Part shown: in pieces, positions 1-10,700 of the stretch | Numbering within the stretch: the first letter of the stretch is position 1 | Layout of the letters: every line of letters begins with the position of its first letter | Assembly (NCBI RefSeq): GCF_900106795.1 | Contig: NZ_FNNS01000002.1 | Coordinates: 1-64,000, forward strand | From: Aequorivita viscosa | GTDB taxonomy: Bacteria; Bacteroidota; Bacteroidia; Flavobacteriales; Flavobacteriaceae | Length of the DNA stretch: 64,000 nt | Direction of reading: 5' to 3' | The notes under the pieces: generated by a model | What the model saw: the letters and a program-made list of their open reading frames with translations, nothing else | Told to the model about the DNA's origin: nothing | Databases searched by the model: none | Translations under genes and position numbers: made by a program

Positions 1-3000
1 CTAACAGATAATTGCTCCCCGTTTAGTTTTGGTGCATTGATGTAGAATGTATCTCCATTCAATGGGTTCGGGAACAATCTGATGCCAACCAATAAACTGT
101 TGTCATCAACTCCTAAACGTTGCGCTGTTCTAATTGAGAAACGGTCGGTTGCAATGCTCAACGCATCGTTAGGGTCAACCCTAAAGCTGTACGAGTTTTC
201 TCCAGCTTCTAACAACATACTTGTACCAGTGAAGTGATCATCTAAGTACAAGAAATTAGCTTCCAAACCTTCAACAATAACCTTCAAAGTGTAATCAGAT
301 TTAGTATAACCTATTGAGTACATTGGGTACACCTCAGCAGCTTGTGGCAACGCCCTTTGCTCGATGCTTAAGTAGGTTCCGTTTAGGTCCCTTCCTAGAT
401 TTTCGTAGAAGTTCATAGGCTTCACTGCATCGGCAGGGGTTAATCCGTTGTCATTTCCTTCAGCAAATATAATTCCGAAGCTATCGTGTACGGGGCCTCC
501 ATTGTTGAAGTTTTCAGTAGTGAATAGCTGAACTGTCAACATATCATTAGCTGACACTGGACGGTTTGTTGGCGTGAAATTGCCCGGTGCCTTGCTAGCC
601 TCATTAAACACAACCGAAGTTGCACCCGCAGCTAAGGCAGCCGCTTGTGCACCCTGACCGGGCTGCAGGAATTGATTTGCGTCTGACCCAGAAGTGTTGG
701 ATCCACCAGGAAGGTTTACGGTAACATAGGCTCCGTGGGCTCCAAGCTCTGAATCATAAACATAATAATATCCAGTATTCAGGTTGGTGGAAGCTGCGAA
801 AACTGCATTAACATCTACTGCACTTTGGTAAGGGTTACCGAACATTAAAACATCTCCTGCATTTGAAGTGGCATAGTTTTGAGTTTGAGTTCCTGTAACC
901 AATGAACCAGTAGCACGAAGCACAGTTTCACCAGCGGCAAGGTCGTTGGTTAAATCAACACTTCTATCGCCACGTACAAACAATAAGTACGGTTCACCAG
1001 CAGTCAATGTGTTTACATCGGTATTGGTAACTGCTTCAAACATTTGCGTACCCACATTCACAGTAAACATAGAAGGGTTTCCGGTAATAGTACCATCAAA
1101 ACCATTCATTTGGTCTGTAGTACTTCCTGTAATGTGCGTACCAAAACCTGGATTAGGATTATTGGTATTGCTCGTAGCCCCTTCTTGCCAGTTGTCGTGG
1201 ACAGAAGTTGAAGTAGTAACCGCACTGCTCACCATTCTGTAGGAGCGTTTTGCTTTCATATAACGTTCTACTGTAACATTTCCTGTAATAGAAGAGGTTC
1301 CCGGTACTGCGGCAAGTTCTCCGTTTCCAGTAGCTGTACTTACAAATACAAGATTACCGTCGTTGGTGATATCACCATTAATTGTTAACACGGCTTCGAC
1401 ATTTAAGGTTGCACCGCTCATTACAGTAATGTTATTTACTTCCATAGCAGAAGTAAAGTTAGTTACACCATCAACAACGAAAATATCATCTGTTGGGCCT
1501 GCATCTACACTCGGGTCGCTTGGAGTCCAAACACCAGCTTCATATACAAAGCCATCATAGCCATCATCGTGGACTTCAAGCCCAAAAGTTCCTGATTTAG
1601 AACCATAACCATCAACTTGGATATAGTAGGTGTTGCCAGGGGTTAAGCCGGTCATTGTAGCGACAGAAGTCCAACCATTACCCACAATTTCTCCACCATC
1701 TTCATCGCATCCTACTTCCATTCCAAGAGTTAAAAGGTCGGCACAATCAGCAGGGGCTTCGTAAATAGCAATATGTGTATCGTTAAGTGTGCCTCCTGCA
1801 ATATCAGTAGTTGCGGTTACATTTCCACTAGATGGGGCTACAAAACTGAACCATACTGTTTGTGGATTACTTGTACCGCTCCAGCACGTTCCGTTAGGTT
1901 CATTGGGTTGCACAGTTGCACCAACATTGGTATAGGCATCTCCAGCAGAGGTTGCTCCTATTGTTAAAGGAAGTGCGTCACAGAGGTTATCATTTACTGA
2001 TTGTGTAGTAAAGGCTAATGGGCCAACCCAATCACTCACGTCAGCAATATCACAGCTTGCTTGTACGTAAAACTCATATTCAGTACTCGCATCTAAGCCC
2101 GTAATTTGGTAAGATGTTGTTGTTGCTGTATGTGTGCCAATATCATCAATACTGGGCGAGTAACCTGGTGTTCCCCAAGAAATATTCCAAGCCGTTTCTG
2201 AACTCCCAGTGGTCCAGGAAAAATCAGCGGTAGTTGTGGTTATACTTGTCGCAGTCAAAGAAGTAGGTTTTGGGCAACTTGGTATTAATTCCCAACTTAC
2301 GTCGTCTAAATTTACAGTTTTAAAAATTTGAGAATAAACAACCTTAAAAACAATGTAAGGATCGGTATAACTTTGGTCAAACAAAACAATGTACTCATCG
2401 TATGTTGTTGTTGTAGTTACTGCTTGAACTTCTGAAAAAGTTAAAGCATTGGAAGGATCACTCATAGTACCGATGATCAATGATACTCCGCCAGTACCCT
2501 TATACGAAAACCGTAATTGATGATCTGCATTTGATAAATTAGTTAATTCGGGCGAAACCAAATAAAATTCTGCATTTTCATCACCTGAATTGTAAAATTG
2601 AAAATCATTTGGGCTTGATATAGCATTTGGATTTAAATCAACAGCTATACTAGCAAAACTATTGTTTGAATTCTCTTTTAACGTACTCCAGCAGGCAGGT
2701 ACTTCATCTACATTTGTGGTATCAAAATTCTCAGAAAAAGAGCCAAAAGGAGTACACGCAGTGGTAAAACTAACGGGGCTAGCCCAATCACTCTGTTCAG
2801 CACCGCAATCTGCTTGTACGTAGAATTGATACTGTGTATTGTCATCCAAACCAGTGATTTGGTATGCGGGAGTTGTAGTAACAACTGCAGTTCCAAGATC
2901 ATTAGTGCCTGGTGTGTACCCAAAAACTCCCCAAGAAATATTCCAATCAGTTTCTGAATCGCCTGCAGTCCAAGTAACATCGGCAGCATTATCTGTTACG

Positions 3001-4100
3001 CTAGCCACTGCTAAAGCTGTTGGTACTAGGCAAGCAGGTGCAGCCGTTACATTAATATTAAGATCTACCGTAACCCCGTAACTTCCGTTATAACAAGGAT
3101 TTGGTGTAGATTGACCCATGTCGGCCGTTCCAATTCGCATTCGGTGTACCCCTAGCGGCGCATCAGCTGGCATCGTAAATGAAGCATTCAATGTTGTTGG
3201 TCTTACATCTGTAGACTCTCCAGAAAAGACCAATTCAGATGCTTCAAAAACCAAATTGTTATTTAAATCTATCCACACATGGGTGTTGTACGTATAACCA
3301 GTATCAAAAGTAACTTGAAGGTTACTTGAAGTTCCTGCTGCTAAATCAGCAGTTCCATCATTTCTAAAATCAAGATAAGTAACATCACTCCCTGTATAGT
3401 TAAGGCTTCCCACTTGCACATTTGTAATCCCATTTCGATCATTACTATCAGGCACAGAAGTGCAATATCCTGTAAAAACATTTAAAGGCCCAGCCCAAGC
3501 ACTTTGTTCATCACTACAATCTGTTTGTACGTAGACGTCATAATTTGAATCCTCTGTTAATCCTAAAATTTGATAGGATGTGGTTGCAGAAGTACCGGTA
3601 CCTACATCACCATCGCCTGGTGTATACCCAGGGAGCCCCCAAGAGATATTCCAAGAAGGATAGGGACCAGTTGACCAAGAAATAGTTGCAGTAGTTGACG
3701 ATAAGCTAGCCACCGTAAGCCCGGAAGGAGCAAAACAAGTTGGGCACGTTACAACAATAGGTACAGTTATATCATTTAAATCATCCCCACTGCCAACAAG
3801 TAGGTTATTTGCATCGTAAACCTCAAAGGAGTTTTCATATGCGTAAGATCCTGTTTCATTGTAAATAGCTGTAATCTCGTCGCCATCATTTACTGCCAAA
3901 GAAAATGATACTTCATCCCCAGGAGGATCATATAAAGTAATATTGTCAAGCACCACTACTCCATTTACAAGAACATCAAGCGTATTGCCATTCCAGCCGT
4001 CACCCCAAGAGTCTATCAGCTTGATCGAATAATTACATTGGGCTGTCGCCTGCCAGCCTATGGTTGCTGTAAACAGCATTAAAAATAAAGTTTTTCTCAT
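1..4100 (-). CDS. T9SS-exported multidomain Fn3/GEVED surface protein, 3' end cut by window edge
   Basis: The frame stays open from an ATG at 4098-4100 to the window start, about 1366 codons, so the last ~55 residues of the sorting domain are missing. In order: a signal peptide ending ...WQATA-Q; a domain with a DSWGDGWNG motif; an Fn3 domain; a GEVED-like domain (WIDLNNN core; the usual GEVED tail is replaced by YGVTVDLNINV); another Fn3; a jelly-roll (choice-of-anchor J-like) region; a third Fn3; a PPC-like region (TVWFSFVAP, GNTYYIQVDG); then the C-terminal module shared with the three other giants (V-x-R-Y, NPYQSAV, LQPGQGAQ, HDSFGI). It ends in LFPNPLNGDTFYI, the start of a type A T9SS sorting domain. 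Export across the outer membrane and anchoring or release at the cell surface is known for the family; the ligand is unknown. Several Fn3 units contain a repeated ISWG-x-PGY motif. Confidence 0.9.
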   Translation of the reverse strand, partial: MRKTLFLMLFTATIGWQATAQCNYSIKLIDSWGDGWNGNTLDVLVNGVVVLDNITLYDPPGDEVSFSLAVNDGDEITAIYNETGSYAYENSFEVYDANNLLVGSGDDLNDITVPIVVTCPTCFAPSGLTVASLSSTTATISWSTGPYPSWNISWGLPGYTPGDGDVGTGTSATTSYQILGLTEDSNYDVYVQTDCSDEQSAWAGPLNVFTGYCTSVPDSNDRNGITNVQVGSLNYTGSDVTYLDFRNDGTADLAAGTSSNLQVTFDTGYTYNTHVWIDLNNNLVFEASELVFSGESTDVRPTTLNASFTMPADAPLGVHRMRIGTADMGQSTPNPCYNGSYGVTVDLNINVTAAPACLVPTALAVASVTDNAADVTWTAGDSETDWNISWGVFGYTPGTNDLGTAVVTTTPAYQITGLDDNTQYQFYVQADCGAEQSDWASPVSFTTACTPFGSFSENFDTTNVDEVPACWSTLKENSNNSFASIAVDLNPNAISSPNDFQFYNSGDENAEFYLVSPELTNLSNADHQLRFSYKGTGGVSLIIGTMSDPSNALTFSEVQAVTTTTTYDEYIVLFDQSYTDPYIVFKVVYSQIFKTVNLDDVSWELIPSCPKPTSLTATSITTTTADFSWTTGSSETAWNISWGTPGYSPSIDDIGTHTATTTSYQITGLDASTEYEFYVQASCDIADVSDWVGPLAFTTQSVNDNLCDALPLTIGATSAGDAYTNVGATVQPNEPNGTCWSGTSNPQTVWFSFVAPSSGNVTATTDIAGGTLNDTHIAIYEAPADCADLLTLGMEVGCDEDGGEIVGNGWTSVATMTGLTPGNTYYIQVDGYGSKSGTFGLEVHDDGYDGFVYEAGVWTPSDPSVDAGPTDDIFVVDGVTNFTSAMEVNNITVMSGATLNVEAVLTINGDITNDGNLVFVSTATGNGELAAVPGTSSITGNVTVERYMKAKRSYRMVSSAVTTSTSVHDNWQEGATSNTNNPNPGFGTHITGSTTDQMNGFDGTITGNPSMFTVNVGTQMFEAVTNTDVNTLTAGEPYLLFVRGDRSVDLTNDLAAGETVLRATGSLVTGTQTQNYATSNAGDVLMFGNPYQSAVDVNAVFAASTNLNTGYYYVYDSELGAHGAYVTVNLPGGSNTSGSDANQFLQPGQGAQAAALAAGATSVVFNEASKAPGNFTPTNRPVSANDMLTVQLFTTENFNNGGPVHDSFGIIFAEGNDNGLTPADAVKPMNFYENLGRDLNGTYLSIEQRALPQAAEVYPMYSIGYTKSDYTLKVIVEGLEANFLYLDDHFTGTSMLLEAGENSYSFRVDPNDALSIATDRFSIRTAQRLGVDDNSLLVGIRLFPNPLNGDTFYINAPKLNGEQLSV

Positions 4101-4241
4101 AATCCTTTCATTTTGGTTAATACAATTATTTTTTATCGCTATCGGGATTTTAAAACTTTTAAAAATCCAAGAGCACCTTACAGACATTTTTATAACATTT
4201 AGCATATCGGATATCACTATAAAACTATCTTAAAGACTTCA

Positions 4242-4272
4242 CAAAAATAACTTGTAGTTTCTTTTTAATCAA
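4242..4272 (-). promoter_or_regulatory. Bacteroidota-type promoter of the 1-4100 gene
   Basis: On the minus strand TTG (4270-4272) is followed by a 20-base spacer and TATTTTTG (4242-4249), matching TTG-N19/20-TAnnTTTG. The predicted start lies about 135 bases upstream of the ATG at 4100. The motif is seen; its use is inferred. Confidence 0.65.
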
Positions 4273-4660
4273 ATTTTTTTTATAAAAATCATAAAAATCG
4301 CAATGTTTTGCCTTAAAAATTAATTTAAATGAATTTTAATCTATAGGAAACATAAGTTATAAAAGGGTGCTTTTGAACGAGTAATTATCACAATTAACTT
4401 AAAATAAGTAGCGCACTATAACTCTTTAGCGATTAATGAATCATTTAACACATTAAAAGTGACATACCTAATCCCGTCTAGAACTAATGCTTAATAGTAG
4501 TGAGGTGCTTTGAAAATAAAACTAGTTTATCGAAGCATTAAGAGTAAATAAAAAGTCTGTTTTTAGAACGTACCTACTTTACCAGTCTGATTTATATACA
4601 GATAGAACTAATAGACAAATATTCAGTATTCAATACATCTAATTTCAATTCTTATTAAAT
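4273..4660. other. Intergenic stretch with no gene seen
   Basis: AT-rich spacer between the promoter of the leftmost gene and the terminator of the next one. No open frame with family character, no RNA gene and no clear repeat was recognised. Confidence 0.5.
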
Positions 4661-4663
4661 TAG

Positions 4664-4688
4664 AAAAGAACCCATTACAGGTTCTTTT
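4664..4688 (-). terminator. Hairpin terminator after the 2883-aa gene
   Basis: A perfect 9-bp stem, AAAAGAACC (4664-4672) with GGTTCTTTT (4680-4688), closes a 7-base loop. It sits 78 bases past the stop codon of the upstream gene, and its 3' arm supplies the U-rich end. The same hairpin follows the 1855-aa gene at 21826-21854. Confidence 0.65.
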
Positions 4689-4765
4689 TCATCTTAACTA
4701 ACTGACTAACTAACATTAACCTAAACTAATGTTTTCGTTTTTTGAAGCATTTTTAGGCTTCGGTT
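4664..4765 (-). repeat. Duplicated 3' UTR, copy 1
   Basis: The ~100 bases after the stop codon at 4766, including the terminator and a TAACTAACTGACTAACTAAC tract, are nearly identical to 21825-21931 after the 1855-aa gene. The homology continues into the coding 3' ends, so the duplicated unit is C-terminal module plus 3' UTR. Confidence 0.85.
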
Positions 4766-7700
4766 TTATTCTTTTAATAATCTAAACGTACTGGACACTC
4801 CTCCGTGTTTTAACGTTACCAGATACACCCCAGAAGCAATGTTTTCAGCCATTGGTACTGTAACTGTGTTTGCTTGACAGTTTAAACTATGCTCGGAAAT
4901 TGTTCTTCCTGCAAGGTCGCTAACGCTAACTGTTGCTTGCTCCCCGCTTAGTTTTGGTGCATGGATGTAGAAGGTATCTCCATTCAACGGGTTAGGGAAC
5001 AATCTGATACCAGTCAATAAACTATTGTCGTCAACTCCTAAACGTTGTTCTGTTCTAATTGAGAAACGGTCGGTTGCAATGCTCAATGCATCGTTAGCGT
5101 CAACCCTAAAGCTGTAAGCATTCTCTCCAGCTTCCAATAAGATGCTTATGCCAGTAAAATGATCATTTAAGTATAGGGAATTAGCTTCCAAACCGTCTAC
5201 TACCACCTTTAAAGTGTAATCAGATTTCGTATAACCTGTTGTGTACATTGGATACACTTCAGCAGCTTGCGGTAATGCTCTTTGTTCGATGCTCAGGTAT
5301 GTTCCGTTGTTGTTTACACCTAAATTCTCGTAGAAATTCATTGGTTTTATGGCATCTGCTGGTGTTATCCCGTTGTCATTTTCTTCAGCAAATACAATTC
5401 CGAAGCTATCGTGGACTGGGCCTCCGTTGTTGAAGTTTTCAGTAGTGAACAGCTGTACAGTTAACATATCGTTAGCTGCCATTGGACGGCTTGTAGCTGT
5501 GAAATTCCCTGGAACTTTATCAGCCTCATTAAATTCAACTGAAGACCATCCATAACCCACAGTAGCAAACTGTGCGCCCTGTCCGGGTTGCAAATATTGA
5601 TTAACATCAGAATTAGCTGTGTTAGTTCCAGCGGGAAGGCTCACCGTTACGTACGACCCGTGGTCTCCAAGACTTGGATCGTATACATAAAACATATTAG
5701 GGTTCACGTTCGTAGCATTCGCGAATACACTGTTTATATCTACAGCGCTCTGGTAAGGGTTTCCGAACATTGCAAAGTCTCCAGGAATCACAGTGCCAAA
5801 GCTTTGAATGTTGATTCCTGTGACTAGCGAACCCGCAGCGCGGAGCACAGTTTCACTAGAAGCTAGGTTATCTCCCAGATCAACACCTCTATCCCCACGA
5901 ACGAAAAGCAGGTATGGGCTACCAGCTGTTAGCGTATTCATATCGGTGTTTGCAATTGCTTCAAACTGTTGTGTTCCTACATTTACAGTAAACATAGACG
6001 AGTTTCCTGTAATAGTTCCATCAAAACCGTTCATTTGGTCTGTGGTGCTTCCTGTAATATGTGTTCCGAATCCAGTATTTGGATTGTCAGTATTGCTTGT
6101 AGCTCCTTCTTGCCAGTTATCGTGGATAGAAGAAGTGGTAGTAACTGCGCTGCTTACCATTCTATAAGAACGCTTGTTTTTCATATAGCGTTCCACAGTA
6201 ATAACTCCCGAAATGGTTGAAGTTGCTGACACTTGTGCCAACTCCCCGTTTTTAGTAGCAGTACTTTTAAATATTAAATTCCCGTTGTTGGTAATATCAC
6301 CATGTATTGTCAATACGTCTTCCACATTTAAAGTAGCACCAGTCATCACTGTAATGCTGTTTACTTCCAAGGCTTGGGTAAAGTTGGTAGTTCCGTTCAT
6401 TACAAAAATATCATCTTGTGCAGTGGCGTTTCCTTGCGGATTGGCTGGAGTCCATGTATTGTCGTTCCAAATATAACCTGATTCTCCCTGAAATTCGAAA
6501 GCTCCCATATCTATGGTAGTTCCAAACAAACGTGGGTTGCCTGCTAAATCTAAATCATTGACTAAATCGCCATCGGCACTAGTATAAAGGCTATTGTCTC
6601 CCACATTAACGGCTGGACTAATAAATTTTAGACTGTAATCGCCATTATCAGGGTCGGTAAAAACATCCGAGTCTACTAGACCAGTGGCATCCAAATTACC
6701 ATTACTTGTATCATTACTGTCTTTAATTAGTGAATTTTGAGCGATATAGTCTCCAGAAATAGCATCCCATATTATGCTGTTATTTAGAATTACTTCTGAA
6801 TTATCAGACACACAACCCGAGACTTCCTCACTATTCACGGTAGCGGAATTACCCACAATAGAAACATTGGTAAGGGTAGCAGATGATTGATCCACATTAT
6901 ACATTCCGCTACCATTTTCACTTGCCGTATTACTTTGGATAGAGACATTTAAAAGAGTAGGGAAGGAATTAAATTGATTTGCCATTCCGCCCCCGTCTTT
7001 GGCCTGATTATTTTTAATACTAACCAGTTGAAGTGATGGCGAAGATTGATAGCTAAACATTCCGCCACCAGATTCAGTACACGTATTATCAAATAAGAGT
7101 ATATGTTTATATTCGGGTGAAGAAACAGAGTTGTAAACCCCAGCTCCAGAACATTGAAACACCTGATTTCCATTTATTAAAAAATCGGTATAAACATTGG
7201 CATATCCTCTCGTGATGCTAAACCCGTCTAGAATAGCTGTGCCTACGGAGCCACTGCTTATAAACACTTGATAGGTGTTATCAGTAAGGTCGTTCGGGGT
7301 TCCAATTTCTCCACTCAATATTGAGCCTGACACAATTCCCTCTTCAGTTGGGAGAATTCGGGCATCAGATAAATCGACTATATTATTTGCAGGATCAAAA
7401 CCACCGTAAATTTGAACGTTGTTTACCATTAAAAAGCTGTTGTTTCGGCCTGCATCATTTCCGAAGTTGTCATCCGCTGGACTGTACAAAGGTTTGTAAG
7501 TTCCTTTGGCCACATAAATCTGTAAAGAATCTATGCTGGTAGACCATGAGGTTTCATTCTCTTTTGCCCATATTAAAGCATCAGCTAGTTCTGGAAGCGC
7601 GCTAGCCCATGATGCACCACTTCCGTCGCCAGCTGTATTGCTTTTATCCACATAAATAATGTTGTTTACATCGGGAGTGATCGTAACTACTTGAGATTCG

Positions 7701-10700
7701 TAAGCTCCTAAATCAATGGTGTTTTGAAATACTCTTGGGTTGCCTGCCAAATCTATATCGTTGCTCAAATCGCCATCAGCGTTGGTGTAAGCTGTATTGT
7801 TTCCTGCATTTACCACTATACTTCCTGTTTTTAATGTGAAGTCATTATTGGCAGTATCTGTAAAAACATCTGTAGCTAATATACCCGTGGCATCGATATT
7901 GCCATCAGAGGTATCGGTTAAATTTTGAATTAAACTGTACTCTATTACAGGAGTAGAATTTTCATTATATATACCTGAACCGCTTGTATCTGCAATATTT
8001 CCTAAAATAAGATTATTGTAAAATCCGGGAGAAGAGTTTTCACTATAAACTCCACCACCACTGACATCTGCCTGATTTATACTGAAAGTTACATTGGTTA
8101 ATACAGGCGAAGAATCTGTATTGTATAAACCACCTCCTTTACCACCAATCTCTTCTTCTCTTTCACAAATATCTGTAATAAAGTTCCATACACAATTATT
8201 ACCATAGTTGTTACAAGAATATTCACTATTATAATCTGCGCAAGAATTTTCATTTATTGCTTTGTTTTCATCAAAAATCACATTGGTTAAAGCTGTATTA
8301 GAATTATTATTAAACATTCCACCACCAAAATTAGCGATGTTTTTACTAAAACTTACATTTGTTAATATGGTGTTAGCATTAGCATTATATATACCTCCAC
8401 CACCATCAGCTGTGTTTCCTGTGACTACTGAATTTATTAATAATGGAGTAGCATTGTGATTAAAAATCCCTCCCCCTGTATTATTATATAAGCCATAATT
8501 ATTTACGGTAATGGTACTGGTTCCATCCGCATTTCCTCCGGTAATGGTAAAACCGTTCAAGCTAACAGAATCTACCGAGTTGACAGTCATTACTACGTGG
8601 AAGTTGTTTTCAGTATTATTTGTAATGTAGAATGTTGAACTGTTGCTAATTAAGATATCATCGCCATTAACATCACCACTTAAAATGGTTTCATTAGCGG
8701 TTAAGCTTAAATCTCTATCAGACAAAGCAGTTTCTGTGCCAGCAAAACCGCCATACAATTGTACGTTGTTTACCATTAAAAAGCTATTGTCACGATCTGC
8801 ATCATTTCCGAAGTTACCATCTTCTGGACTGTACATTGGTTTATAGGTACCGCCTGCTACCCAAATTTGTAATGGTGTGGTTTCAAATTCTGCTTTGTTA
8901 TTATTTGCCCAAAATAAAGCATCGGCAAGTTCTGGGATGGCATTAGTCCAAGAATCTCCACTGCTATTACCAGTAGCGGTTTTATTTACATAGAGAATGT
9001 TATTTGCGTCTGGTGTAATAGGATCACCCTGAAATTCATAAGCACCCATATCAATAATATCGGTAGCAGGTGTACCATCGTAAAGACGCGTATTACCAGC
9101 TACATCTACATCGCTATCCAAATCTCCACCAGTATCGGTATAAGCGGTGTTGCTCCCTGCGTTTATGGCTGGACTTGTGATTTGTAAGGTATAATCACTA
9201 TTATCCGCATCTACAAATCTTGGAGCATTGCTGTTGTCTGTACCGTCTAAGCCGTTATTAGAGGTATTGTCTATACCTTGTATCAAGCTGTAAGTAATGG
9301 TTGGAGTGCTTTGATAACCATTGACAATTCCGTTCCCAGAATTATCAGCCGTGTTGCCCCATAAAATGGTATTGGTTAAGCTGGGGGAAGAATTATATTC
9401 ATTATAAATCCCGCCACCATCAGTGTTGGCCGAATTCCCGCTCAAGGTCACGTTGGTCATATTTGGGGAGGAAGTACCATCGTTATACATGCCGCCGCCA
9501 TTACTATCTGCAGAATTGCCGCTTATGGTAACGTTACTCAAGATTGGGGAAGAACTATAATTGTATATCCCGCCACCATCGGCACTTGACAAATTATCGC
9601 TCAAGGTCACGTTGGTCATAGTCGGGGAAGAAGAAATATTATACATTCCGCCGCCATTAGCTGCCGAATTTCCACTTAGCGTCACGTTGCTCAAGATTGG
9701 GGAAGAATAACTATTAGATATGCCACCGCCATTGTTATCTGCAAAATTATCGCTTAAGGTCACGTTTGTTAGGTTTGGGAAAGAACCACTATTAAACATT
9801 CCTCCGCCATAATTTGAGATATTCCCGTTAAAGGTCACGCTATCTAAACTTGGAGAGGAAATAGTATTGAACATTCCGCCACCGCTGCTGTCCGCGTCAC
9901 TATTTCCAAAATTCCCACTAAGGATCACGTTGGTATAGGTTGAGTTAGAATTATAATTAGACACCCCACCACCATAAGTTGCTGTATTTCCGCTCATACT
10001 CACATTGTTCACACTTGGGGAAGAAGACCTGTTGCTCATACCACCACCATACTTCCTACTTAAAGAATTAGTATTTATGATCATATCTATAGAAGAATTG
10101 GCATTACCTCCAGAAATTATAAAACCGTCTAAACGAGCGGTACTAACCTCCCCAGAGCTTACCACTACGTGATAAGCATTTTCTGAAATATTAGTAATAC
10201 TCAAGGTTTCACCACTACCGGAAATAACATCATCTTCATCAAAATCGCCACTTAAGGTAGTTTCATTAGCGGTTAAGCTTAAATCTCTTTCAGACAAATC
10301 AATTTCTGTTCCTGCAAAACTACCATACAATTGTACGTTGTTTACCATTAAAAAGGTGTTATCTCGGCCTGCATCGTTTCCGAAGTTATTATCTGCCGGG
10401 CTATATAATGGTTTGTAAGTGCCCCCAGCTACATAAATTTGTAAAGAATCTATGCTAGCAGACCATTCCGTTTCATTCTCTTTTGCCCATACCAAAGCAT
10501 CGGCCAACTCTGGGATGGCGTTTTCCCAAGAATTTCCGCTACCGTTACCTGTTGCGGTTTTATTTACATACAAAATACCTGCAGTAGGAGTGATAGTTAG
10601 AGGCTCGCCTTGGTATTCATAAGCACCTAAATCGATGACATCTGGATTCGGAATACCTGCAAATAAACGTGCATTGCCCGCCAAATCTTTGTCTGTGGAT

